Position numbers and translations under genes: made by a program
Shown: one piece after another, positions 1 to 5,472 of the stretch
How the letters are laid out: every line of letters starts with the position of its first letter
How positions within the stretch are numbered: the stretch's first letter is position 1
NCBI GenBank assembly: GCA_030587525.1
Contig: JAUQYW010000723.1
Location: 1-8,640, forward strand
Direction of reading: 5' to 3'
Length of the DNA stretch: 8,640 bases
Source of the DNA: Candidatus Sigynarchaeota archaeon
Lineage (GTDB): Archaea; Asgardarchaeota; Lokiarchaeia; Sigynarchaeales; Sigynarchaeaceae
Notes under the pieces: model-generated
What the model was told of the DNA's origin: nothing
Databases searched by the model: none
What the model saw: only the letters and a program-made list of their open reading frames with translations

Positions 1-499
1 TAACCTCATCGATGTCGGCCTTGCCAAAAATGCCGAACTTTTTCTTATCTCCGCCATAATTGTGTACGAGGGCTTTCGAGACCTTGTCGATGATGTCGGG
101 TATCTCGTTGATGAGGCACGTGTAAATGTGAAAGAGGATGCGCACCGCCGTGGGCGGGCTCGGGATGTACACGATGGTCCATTCTGCCTCGGGTTTCAAC
201 GTCATTTCCGAAGGTTCGACCTTTGGTTGCAAGAGCTTTTTTTCGACGTCCTTGAAAGCCCAAAATGCGTGGGTCTTGCCCGATCCTGCAGACCCGAGCA
301 TCGGGATGAACCGGGCAGTTTTATCGGACGCCGTTTTTTTTATAGCTGCCATCACCGCGCGGTCGATCTCGCGGCGCGGGTTCGGGATGTCCACAGGATC
401 CTCCACGTCACCTCTTGCCACGAACCGATCGAATGGCGTGGTCCCTTCCTTGAGAACATCCAGGTACAGCTCTTTTTGTTCGTCTGTGAGTTCTGACAT
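1..499 (-). CDS. P-loop (AAA-like) ATPase of unrecognised family, N-terminal 166 residues, cut by the window edge
   Basis: The reading frame starts at the ATG at 499-497 (MSELTDEQKE) and stays open to the left edge, so only 166 residues are visible. A clear Walker A motif, GSAGSGKT, lies at residues 69-76. It is followed by a helix (residues 77-90) and then a hydrophobic strand with WTIVYIPSPP at 107-116, as expected for the second strand of a P-loop NTPase core. Walker B, sensor residues and any C-terminal domain lie outside the window. The N-terminal 60 residues are charged and precede the nucleotide-binding core. I do not recognise the family; KAP-type, Cdc6-like or STAND-type ATPases are all possible. 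The gene follows the PHP gene on the same strand after 230 bases that contain a TATA box, so it probably has its own promoter. No strong ribosome binding site is visible before the ATG. Confidence 0.8.
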   Translation of the reverse strand, partial: MSELTDEQKELYLDVLKEGTTPFDRFVARGDVEDPVDIPNPRREIDRAVMAAIKKTASDKTARFIPMLGSAGSGKTHAFWAFKDVEKKLLQPKVEPSEMTLKPEAEWTIVYIPSPPTAVRILFHIYTCLINEIPDIIDKVSKALVHNYGGDKKKFGIFGKADIDEV

Positions 500-593
500 A
501 ACAATCATTTTTTTTACAGATATTCCATGATACCGCACACCAGATATTTCCAACGGGCTTAATAAGGGTGCGTAACATGCTTGTATTACACGA

Positions 594-648
594 GGCCAGG
601 ACTGGCCCGACTGGGCTTTTGCCGGCCGACAAAAACGATGACGTTTTT
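594..648. repeat. Cluster of GC-rich and symmetric inverted repeats in the ATPase leader
   Basis: Several inverted repeats are packed together here. GGCCA at 594-598 pairs with TGGCC at 603-607. An overlapping GCCC/GGGC hairpin with loop GACT is followed by TTTT on the plus strand. AAAAACG at 631-637 pairs with CGTTTTT at 642-648 around an ATGA loop. The block lies between the PHP stop and the ATPase start, downstream of a minus-strand TATA box, so it would sit in the ATPase leader. It could be a structured leader, a small RNA or a terminator; the sequence does not decide. No tRNA or other known RNA was recognised. Confidence 0.35.
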
Positions 649-664
649 GATACAATCGTGTTAG

Positions 665-674
665 TTTAAATAAT
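665..674 (-). promoter_or_regulatory. Putative TATA box for the P-loop ATPase gene
   Basis: On the minus strand this reads ATTATTTAAA, with the same TATTTAAA core that precedes fae-hps. Transcription would start near 640, leaving a leader of about 140 bases before the ATPase ATG at 499. It lies 55 bases past the PHP stop, beside a five-T run that could also help end the PHP transcript. Confidence 0.45.
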
Positions 675-729
675 GAAAAACATCGTATAACAAGCTTTCT
701 ACGTATCGCCATGACGTTTGCCGATTAGT

Positions 730-1545
730 TCATAGCTTTACCGGAACTTGCATCCTTTTTTTGAAGAGAACCAGCGTCTTGAAGCCAATTTCCTTCAACA
801 ATGCCCGTGTCTCGTCAAATGCATAACCGATTTCCTCCGGCGCGTGTGCATCGGAACCAAGCGTGACCTTGATGCCTTTTTCCAAGCACATCTCCAGGAT
901 GTGGCGTGACGGATAGATTTCCTTCACGGGTTTTCGCAACCCCGCTGTATTTACCTCGACGACCATGTGCGCTGCCTTCACGGCATCGAGCACGGTGGAA
1001 ATCTTGCCATCGAAGTCGATGGTGGGTATTTTCTTGAACTTCTTAGGCAAGTCAAGGTGTCCAACGACGTTGAATAACCTCGTCTTCGCCATCTTGGCGA
1101 GCACCTCGTAGTACATGGAATACACGGCGTCGACGCCGACTTGATCCCACCTGTTCAAGAATTTGTCATCGTCGATGGCCCAGTTGGTCACGACGTGCAC
1201 TGATCCATATAAGTAATCGAAATCGGTCTGGAAGGGTTCGAGCCACTGCGTGATCGTGTTGATCGCGGGCTCGTAATAGTCGACTTCCGCTCCGATCCTG
1301 ACATCGATCTGGCCGCGATATTTTTTTTGCAGGGTTTTTAATTCCTTCAGGTGAACTGGGAACTCGTTCAAGTCCATCGCGTAATCGTGCACGGGGACGG
1401 GATCCGGCAAATACGTCATAGGAAAATGCTCGTTGATGCCAATGCAAGCGATCTTTTTCTGGAGAGCAGCCTTGACCATATCCTCGGCGGTGCCTTTCGC
1501 GTGCTTACAGCGATAGGTATGCACGTGCATATCCATCATGATCAT
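730..1545 (-). CDS. PHP-family phosphatase, probable histidinol-phosphatase (HisK/HisJ type)
   Basis: A 271-residue protein with the full set of PHP metal-binding motifs: HVHT at residues 7-10, H15, NEH at 38-40, GAE at 85-87, GSVH at 114-117, GHLD at 162-165, EVN at 197-199 and GSDAH at 230-234. This pattern and length match the HisK/HisJ branch of the polymerase-and-histidinol-phosphatase superfamily. Those enzymes hydrolyse L-histidinol phosphate to L-histidinol, the penultimate part of histidine biosynthesis, using a trinuclear metal centre in the cytoplasm. No other his gene is in the window, so the substrate is inferred from family only and another phosphoester is possible. The start is uncertain: ATG codons stand at residues 1, 3, 4 and 6 and none has a strong ribosome binding site. 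The gene lies 139 bases downstream of selD on the same strand, and the selD SECIS-like element occupies part of that gap; cotranscription is possible but not shown. Confidence 0.85.
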   Translation of the reverse strand: MIMMDMHVHTYRCKHAKGTAEDMVKAALQKKIACIGINEHFPMTYLPDPVPVHDYAMDLNEFPVHLKELKTLQKKYRGQIDVRIGAEVDYYEPAINTITQWLEPFQTDFDYLYGSVHVVTNWAIDDDKFLNRWDQVGVDAVYSMYYEVLAKMAKTRLFNVVGHLDLPKKFKKIPTIDFDGKISTVLDAVKAAHMVVEVNTAGLRKPVKEIYPSRHILEMCLEKGIKVTLGSDAHAPEEIGYAFDETRALLKEIGFKTLVLFKKRMQVPVKL

Positions 1546-1610
1546 TCAACTCTTGTCAAGCTTTCCGGAAACAAAAGGTTGCTCGCGCGACCATAATAAA
1601 ATGGTTGATC

Positions 1611-1681
1611 CACGGGCTACCGTTGCGCGGTAGAGATCTCCAAACCAACCGGCGGTTTACTTGGTTTTTCACAGACCCGTG
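1611..1681 (-). ncRNA. Putative three-way junction enclosing the SECIS-like hairpin and a second hairpin (selD 3' UTR)
   Basis: On the minus strand CACGGG (1681-1676) can pair with CCCGTG (1616-1611). The enclosed sequence contains the SECIS-like hairpin and a separate perfect six-base-pair hairpin, CTACCG/CGGTAG with loop CGCAA (1633-1617). The outer helix shares GGG at 1678-1676 with the lower SECIS helix, so the two are alternatives or breathe. The second hairpin ends directly at the outer helix, which makes a compact closed domain plausible. All pairings were read by eye; no folding energy was computed. Confidence 0.5.
1634..1678 (-). promoter_or_regulatory. SECIS-like element of eukaryotic type in the selD 3' UTR
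   Basis: The element begins six bases past the selD stop on the minus strand. From its 5' end it shows a lower helix GGGTC/GATCT (1678-1674 with 1638-1634, two G-U pairs). Next comes an internal loop ending in GTGA (1672-1669) opposite GGA (1641-1639), which can form the tandem G-A pairs of a kink-turn core. An upper helix of seven perfect pairs follows, AAACCAA with TTGGTTT (1667-1661 with 1648-1642). The apical part has an unpaired AAA (1658-1656) ten bases after the GTGA, then a two-pair mini-stem around GCC. This order matches the eukaryotic SECIS consensus, with a rather short upper helix. Its role would be to recruit SECIS-binding protein and the selenocysteine elongation factor so that the UGA at selD codon 20 is decoded as selenocysteine. 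Confidence 0.75.
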
Positions 1682-1684
1682 ATG

Positions 1685-2746
1685 TCAAATTTCAACGTAT
1701 TCAACTCGGTTCGAGAGGACCGTAATCCCGGTCCCGGTCTTGGCACGCCCGACCACGTGACCCGCTATTCCCTTGTCTCGCAGCGCGGAAAGGAATCTTT
1801 TCTCGTCGGTCTTGGCGATCGCGACCAGCATCCCCCCCGCCGTCTCGGCCGCGCGGGCTTCCTTCAACGGGTAGCCGAACAAGTCGGACAAAGCAAGGGA
1901 ATGCTTCAAGACCGGCACCCGCGTTATCTCGATATCGACTGCACTCGCAACGGCGAGATTGCCCGCATGACCCGCGAGGCCGAAGCCCGTGACATCGGTC
2001 ATGGCATGTGCTTTGAAATCCCCAGGTTTTTGCTTCGACAAAGTACGTATCGCTTCGACGACGGGGCGATTACTCGTGGTCATCAACTCAACCGCGCGAT
2101 TGATGGTGGGCTGGATCTCGTCCTGGGGCACGATCGATGCTATATCCCCGGCCGCTTCCGGGGTCTTGATGAGACGTGCCATCGCCATCACGGATTGGAT
2201 ACCAAGGGGCTTGGTGAGGATGATCACGTCGCCAGGCTTGATCCCCGAATGCGACACCAGGTATTCCTTTTCTACAAACCCCGTAGCAACGCCACCCACG
2301 AGGATCCACGGGTTCTGTATCGTCTGGCCTTTCGATATCGTGGTTCCAAGGGACTTTACAAACGATTGCATGCCGTTCAAGATCTCAGCCAGCACCCATT
2401 TCGGTACGTCCAACGGGGTTGCCAGGAACGAAAGCAAGGTCGAGATGTCGAGCACGCCGCATGCGAACAAGTCATTCGTCAAGTTGCACGCGGCGATGCG
2501 ACCTTGCGCTTCCGGTTCATCAACAATCGGCGTGAACACGTCGATATTTTGAACCAAATACCGGCGATCATCCACAGGAATGACGGATGCATCATCACCA
2601 TATGCGGATGTGTTTTTATCTCCGGACCGGTAAATATCCGTCATGCCAAGCATTTCCTTGAGATCCGCTTCGGGCAGTTTGCAAGATCAACCGAAGACTT
2701 TTGAATACGCCGTGAGCTCGAATGTTTTTTTCGATTTTTCCTCCAT
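1685..2746 (-). CDS. selD: Selenophosphate synthetase SelD, selenoprotein with in-frame UGA (Sec20)
   Basis: SelD makes selenophosphate from selenide and ATP, the selenium donor for selenocysteine tRNA and other selenium uses. Reading through one in-frame TGA (2689-2687) from the ATG at 2746 gives 353 residues. Around it stands KVFGUSCKLPE (residues 16-26), which matches the family motif in which Cys or Sec precedes a conserved CK. After the UGA the frame is intact and typical: GDDAS at 50-54, DVFTPIVDEP at 69-78, then ACNLTND, the glycine-rich ILVGGVATG, MTDVTGFGLAGHAG and a C-terminal AIAKTDEKR region. A start at the methionine at 2653 would drop the catalytic residue and lysine, so it is rejected. 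The stop is also UGA. A SECIS-like element follows six bases later. The frame is open somewhat further upstream (GTG, TTG), so a slightly longer N-terminus is possible; no ribosome binding site marks the ATG. Confidence 0.93.
2687..2689 (-). other. Selenocysteine codon (UGA) of selD
   Basis: The minus-strand TGA lies in frame between GTC TTC GGT and TCT TGC AAA. It falls exactly at the position of the catalytic Cys/Sec of SelD, two residues before the conserved CK. Coding similarity to SelD continues on both sides, and a SECIS-like structure sits in the 3' UTR, so recoding is far more likely than a nonsense mutation. Confidence 0.92.
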
Positions 2747-2788
2747 GGTGATCAGTTTTTCCGATTTCAATATCTCGTAGAGCACATC

Positions 2789-2800
2789 TATACATAAATT
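2789..2800. promoter_or_regulatory. Possible shared TATA element between selD and the hexapeptide-repeat gene
   Basis: The stretch reads TATACATAAATT on the plus strand and AATTTATGTATA on the minus strand, so it can be read as a TATA box both ways. On the minus strand transcription would begin near 2770, about 25 bases before the selD ATG at 2746. On the plus strand it would begin near 2822, about 50 bases before the ATG at 2871. A second plus-strand candidate, TTATTTTAA at 2821-2829, would give a leader of about 20 bases that still includes the ribosome binding site. Confidence 0.35.
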
Positions 2801-2858
2801 GATCGTTCCATTACTACTTGTTATTTTAACGCCCAGTTCCTACTAGCAAGCAAAGCCC

Positions 2859-2863
2859 GGTGA
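2859..2863 (+). promoter_or_regulatory. Ribosome binding site GGTGA of the hexapeptide-repeat gene
   Basis: GGTGA stands seven bases before the ATG at 2871 and matches the archaeal 16S rRNA 3' end (anti-SD complement GGAGGTGAT). It supports that ATG as the start. The same GGTGA precedes fae-hps. Confidence 0.6.
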
Positions 2864-2870
2864 CCGATTC

Positions 2871-3722
2871 ATGGCGCGTACAAAAAAAAAGAAATCAGAG
2901 ATGACCGACGAGGAAGTCGGTGTCGTGCTGCCGTTCAATCGGCTCGTGTCGGCCATGATCACGATCATCGTGACCGGCTTGGTGCCTGATTTTTTCCTGG
3001 TCATCGTGTTCTTTTGGTTGCTAACGCTCACGCCGCCATCATTCCTTTTCTTGATCACGTGGGTTTTTGCGGCACCACTGCTTTTTTGGCTCGTGTACTT
3101 CCTGTATCTCGGAACCACGATCCTCGTGACTCACGGGTTTCTGGCGTATTATGACACGCAATCAAAAGCCCAGCCCGAGGTGTTGAAGCGCCAGTTCAAG
3201 GACACGAACCACCCGGACTATAAAAAACTCCACTATTACCACATGCGCGGCGCAATCATCAAGTATTCGCTGTGGATCACGCAAAAATGCCCGTTTCCAA
3301 GTCTCGTCACTCGCGTGTTGAATTTCTACGGCCATAACACGATCGGGAAGCATGTCTTGTACGATAACATCTATCCTGGCCTCGAATTCACGGATATCAA
3401 GGACGACGCGATCATGGAAGTCGGTTCATCGTTAAGCACGCACGTCGTTGAAAGTCTTTATGGAAACTTGATCATCGCCAAGGTTCTTGTTGATACCAGG
3501 GGCGTGGTCGGCATTAATTCAATTGTTGGTCCGGGCATCATCGTTGAAAAGGATTTCCAGGTTGGGGACAATGCCATGACATTCCAGAACTGGCCGCTCA
3601 AGAGGGGCGATGATGGGCGTGTGTTTTTCAACGGTTCGCCGGCCAAGCTTGCGAATTTCGAAAATATGTTCGCGGATGGGCCACTCAAGCAACAATATCT
3701 CGAAACCGTGCGCAAATCGTGA
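2871..3722 (+). CDS. Membrane-anchored left-handed beta-helix (hexapeptide-repeat) protein, Pls/acyltransferase-like
   Basis: A 283-residue protein. Residues 2-16 are very basic then acidic (ARTKKKK). Two long hydrophobic blocks at about 24-52 and 57-90 form a membrane hairpin or up to four helices. The C-terminal half (about 150-250) has the loosely periodic short strands of a left-handed beta-helix: GHNTIGKHVLYDN, then IKDDAIMEVGSSLSTHVVE and GVVGINSIVGPGIIVEKDF, closing with FFNGSPAKL. This arrangement recalls the C-terminal beta-helix found in the Pls/NRPS-associated family and in hexapeptide acyltransferases, and the last motif resembles the G-x-PAK ending of such transferases. A catalytic histidine cannot be assigned with confidence. 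It is 25 bases upstream of the reductase gene on the same strand, so the two probably form a unit. Role in modifying a lipid or surface molecule is inference only. Confidence 0.8.
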   Translation: MARTKKKKSEMTDEEVGVVLPFNRLVSAMITIIVTGLVPDFFLVIVFFWLLTLTPPSFLFLITWVFAAPLLFWLVYFLYLGTTILVTHGFLAYYDTQSKAQPEVLKRQFKDTNHPDYKKLHYYHMRGAIIKYSLWITQKCPFPSLVTRVLNFYGHNTIGKHVLYDNIYPGLEFTDIKDDAIMEVGSSLSTHVVESLYGNLIIAKVLVDTRGVVGINSIVGPGIIVEKDFQVGDNAMTFQNWPLKRGDDGRVFFNGSPAKLANFENMFADGPLKQQYLETVRKS

Positions 3723-3747
3723 ATTTTCAAATGAAAAGGTAGATAGT

Positions 3748-4563
3748 ATGAATTTCAAAGGAAAAATTGCGCTGATTACAGGTGGCGCAAGTGGAATAGG
3801 TAAAGAAACCGCCATCCAGTTTGCTAAAAATGGTGCAATGGTTGCGATCTTCGACATCAATCAAAAAACGCTCGAAGCCACGCACGCGGCGCTTAAGCAA
3901 ATCACCGAGGATTGCATCGGCGTTCTCGGTGACGTGCGGCAGAGGGAAAACGTCGAGGCTTGCGTCGACCAGGTGGTGAAACGTTTTGGCGGTGTCGATA
4001 TTCTGGTAAACAGTGCAGGTATCTTGAAGGATGCACTCATCCCGAAAATGACGGATGCTGATTTCGACGATGTGATCGCCACGAACTTGAAAGGCGTCTT
4101 CTTGTTCATGCAAGCTTGCACGAAAGTGTGGACCAAGGCACCCCTGGAGAAAATCAAGGCTGCGAAATCGGCCGGAAAGCCGGTTCCGAGCCCGGCCGAG
4201 TTTCCCGACAAGAGGATTGTCAACATCTCGAGCATGGCTGCGGAAGGAAACAAGGGTCAAATAGCCTATAGCGCGTCGAAAGCGGGTGTTCTCGGCTTGA
4301 CCAAGACATCGGCGAAAGAACTCATCGAATTCAACATCAAAACCCACGCGGTGATGCCGACGCTCATCGACACGCCCATCATCGGGGACCTGCTCACGAA
4401 GGAGAACGGCAAGTGGAAATCGTACTACGAGGGACGAATCCCGCTTGGTATCGGAAAGCCGAAATATGTGGCCGATGCAATCCTGTGGCTGTGTTCCGAT
4501 GAATCGTATTTCGTGAACGGTACCGTGCTGCAAGTGAACGGCGGCAAGGTAGGCGAGTTGTGA
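3748..4563 (+). CDS. Short-chain dehydrogenase/reductase (FabG-like oxidoreductase)
   Basis: A 271-residue classical SDR. The cofactor motif TGGASGIG is at residues 11-18; D36 at the end of the second strand suggests NAD(H) preference; D62 (GDV) and NSAG at 88-91 follow. The catalytic residues are N113, S161, Y174 and K178 (YSASK). The C-terminal VNGGK region is typical. Compared with FabG, where the catalytic Asn and Ser are 28 residues apart, here they are 48 apart, so there is a roughly 20-residue charged insertion at about 128-155 (KIKAAKSAGKPVPSPAEF). The ATG at 3748 is chosen because the family's N-terminus begins there (MNFKGKIALITG) and AGGTAG lies about eight bases upstream; longer frames overlap the preceding gene. 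It follows the hexapeptide-repeat gene by 25 bases. The substrate (3-oxoacyl thioester, sugar or alcohol) cannot be read from the sequence. Confidence 0.9.
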   Translation: MNFKGKIALITGGASGIGKETAIQFAKNGAMVAIFDINQKTLEATHAALKQITEDCIGVLGDVRQRENVEACVDQVVKRFGGVDILVNSAGILKDALIPKMTDADFDDVIATNLKGVFLFMQACTKVWTKAPLEKIKAAKSAGKPVPSPAEFPDKRIVNISSMAAEGNKGQIAYSASKAGVLGLTKTSAKELIEFNIKTHAVMPTLIDTPIIGDLLTKENGKWKSYYEGRIPLGIGKPKYVADAILWLCSDESYFVNGTVLQVNGGKVGEL

Positions 4564-4582
4564 GCTTGTAAAAAAGCATTGA

Positions 4583-4620
4583 TATTTTCTTTCTATCTAT
4601 TTATTTTAAAATTTGATTTG
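4583..4620 (+). terminator. T-rich tract after the reductase gene
   Basis: Just past the reductase stop the plus strand becomes strongly T-rich (TATTTTCTTTCTATCTATTTATTTT), the usual form of an archaeal intrinsic terminator. No stable hairpin precedes it. It lies in the gap between two converging genes. Confidence 0.5.
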
Positions 4621-4626
4621 ATCATT

Positions 4627-4656
4627 GAACTACCACGCCCTAAAGGACGTGGATTC
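4627..4656. repeat. Orphan hairpin resembling an IS200/IS605-type element end
   Basis: CCACG at 4633-4637 pairs with CGTGG at 4648-4652. The inner CC/GG also pair across a TAAA loop with one C-A mismatch, and GAA/TTC flank the stem (4627-4629 and 4654-4656). Imperfect hairpins of the form CCACGCCCTAAAGG-CGTGG followed by TTC are typical of the ends of IS200/IS605 and TnpB elements. No transposase or TnpB gene is in the window, so this would be a relic or solo end. It could instead be a simple terminator hairpin for the converging genes. Confidence 0.4.
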
Positions 4657-4726
4657 TTCTTTCATCGACCCGTGCCATCGAAGGAGCTGGTCTTTGTGGG
4701 ATTTCGTGATAAAAAGCGGAAATTAC

Positions 4727-5221
4727 CTAAGTTTCTTCCCCATCATAGAGTATCTTTCCATCCCGCTCGAGCTTCGTGATGGTCGCTTCGAAGTGCAAGG
4801 TTTTCCCGACGAATCGGGCATATTGAGAACCGTGGGAAGTTTGGTAACCGAATTCTGGTGGGATAGCGAACGTTTTTTTCACGCCGGGCACCATACCAAG
4901 GAGTTGCTGGTCAAAGTACGCCAACAGTGAATTGGACCCGATTTTAATGCTCGTCATCTCGCCGCTGTCGAAAATCGTTCCGTTATCGAACGTGCCGATG
5001 TAATAAATCGAGACGACATCGTTCTTCTGAGCGTGTATCTGGTTCACCAACGGGGCTGTTAATACAACGACGACGATGACCATGGCAACGATGACGACGA
5101 TGCCAATTCCAATGTACTTGTATGCCGACGTGTCCTTGACTCGTTCCGTGGTTTGCTGCGAACGCGCGCGCTTGTAATATCGCGCGTACGTGCTCGAACG
5201 CTTTGGGTTTGGTTTAGGCAT
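4727..5221 (-). CDS. Membrane-anchored FKBP-type peptidyl-prolyl cis-trans isomerase
   Basis: A 164-residue protein that would speed prolyl bond isomerisation during folding of exported proteins. Residues 1-35 are basic (KPNPKRSSTYARYYKRAR) and cytoplasmic. One hydrophobic helix spans about 36-58 (YIGIGIVVIVAMVIVVVVL), and the rest lies outside, following the positive-inside rule. The FKBP fold covers about 66-155: VVSIYYIGTFDNGTIFDSG corresponds to the family V-x-YxGxL-xDGxxFDSS stretch, LLGMVPGVKKTFAIPPEFGY to the LxGMxxGxKKxxxIPPExAYG stretch, and HFEATITKLE to the last strand. The usual FDSS and AYG ends appear here as FDSG and FGYQ. There is no large insert-in-flap domain, so it is not SlyD-type. 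No cleavable signal peptide is evident; it is a signal anchor. GTGA eight bases before the ATG may serve as ribosome binding site. A TATA box lies about 50 bases upstream. Confidence 0.88.
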   Translation of the reverse strand: MPKPNPKRSSTYARYYKRARSQQTTERVKDTSAYKYIGIGIVVIVAMVIVVVVLTAPLVNQIHAQKNDVVSIYYIGTFDNGTIFDSGEMTSIKIGSNSLLAYFDQQLLGMVPGVKKTFAIPPEFGYQTSHGSQYARFVGKTLHFEATITKLERDGKILYDGEET

Positions 5222-5266
5222 GGCGGTTCACGTCATTGTCCCGTATGATCGGATCTAGGTAAGGGC

Positions 5267-5275
5267 AAATATAAA
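5267..5275 (-). promoter_or_regulatory. Putative TATA box of the FKBP gene
   Basis: The minus strand reads TTTATATTT, centred 50 bases before the ATG at 5221. Transcription would start near 5245, giving a leader of about 25 bases. It is part of the divergent region shared with fae-hps. Confidence 0.5.
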
Positions 5276-5317
5276 ATGTATTTGCTATGGTCAACTTAAC
5301 TAAAAACACTTGTCGAT

Positions 5318-5330
5318 GTCGTAAAACGAC
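5318..5330. repeat. Small perfect inverted repeat in the FKBP/fae-hps divergent region
   Basis: GTCGT (5318-5322) and ACGAC (5326-5330) are separated by AAA. It lies about midway between the two divergent TATA boxes, so it could be an operator for a dimeric regulator. At five bases per arm it could also be chance. Confidence 0.25.
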
Positions 5331-5382
5331 CATTTAATTACGGATTCTTGTATGGAGCAGTGGTGATTTTTTAAGGCAAGCA

Positions 5383-5390
5383 TATTTAAA
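5383..5390 (+). promoter_or_regulatory. TATA box of fae-hps
   Basis: TATTTAAA, preceded by purine-rich AAGGCAAGCA that could act as a BRE. Transcription would begin near 5412, leaving about 60 bases of leader before the ATG at 5473. The same octamer lies before the ATPase gene at the left of the window. Confidence 0.6.
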
Positions 5391-5472
5391 GTTACATGTA
5401 ATAGCCAAGAACATTGCTTAAATTGCGGTTTTCTTGGTTTTCTCTGCTCAATTTCGTCTTGGTGAATCTGCA

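Noticed and set aside
62..530. Plus-strand frames of 130-144 codons opposite the P-loop ATPase
   Set aside because: No motifs and skewed composition; the minus strand carries a Walker A in an open frame across the same bases.
500..729. tRNA or box C/D RNA in the gap between the PHP and ATPase genes
   Set aside because: No cloverleaf could be formed, and the single ATGA-like box C candidate lacks a matching box D and flanking stem.
1685..2653. A 322-residue SelD starting at the methionine at 2653
   Set aside because: It lacks the catalytic Cys/Sec and the conserved CK. Reading through the UGA restores both, so the longer gene is preferred.
2687..2689. selD as a pseudogene with a nonsense mutation
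   Set aside because: The rest of the frame is intact, the UGA falls exactly on the Sec/Cys position and a SECIS-like element follows the gene.
2655..2690. A bacterial-type SECIS directly after the selD UGA
   Set aside because: The bases after the UGA show no stable hairpin at the spacing bacteria use, while a good candidate exists in the 3' UTR.
1661..2704. Long open frame of 347 codons on the plus strand opposite selD
   Set aside because: It is rich in Arg, His and Gly with no recognisable motif, and the minus strand here encodes a clear SelD. It is an antisense shadow of that gene's codon bias.
3610..3747. Longer N-terminus for the reductase overlapping the preceding gene
   Set aside because: The SDR fold begins at the ATG at 3748, which has a plausible ribosome binding site; the extension is an off-frame reading of the hexapeptide-repeat gene.
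5434..5472. Upstream in-frame start for fae-hps
   Set aside because: The extra residues are unlike Fae N-termini, and GGTGA lies correctly spaced before the ATG at 5473.
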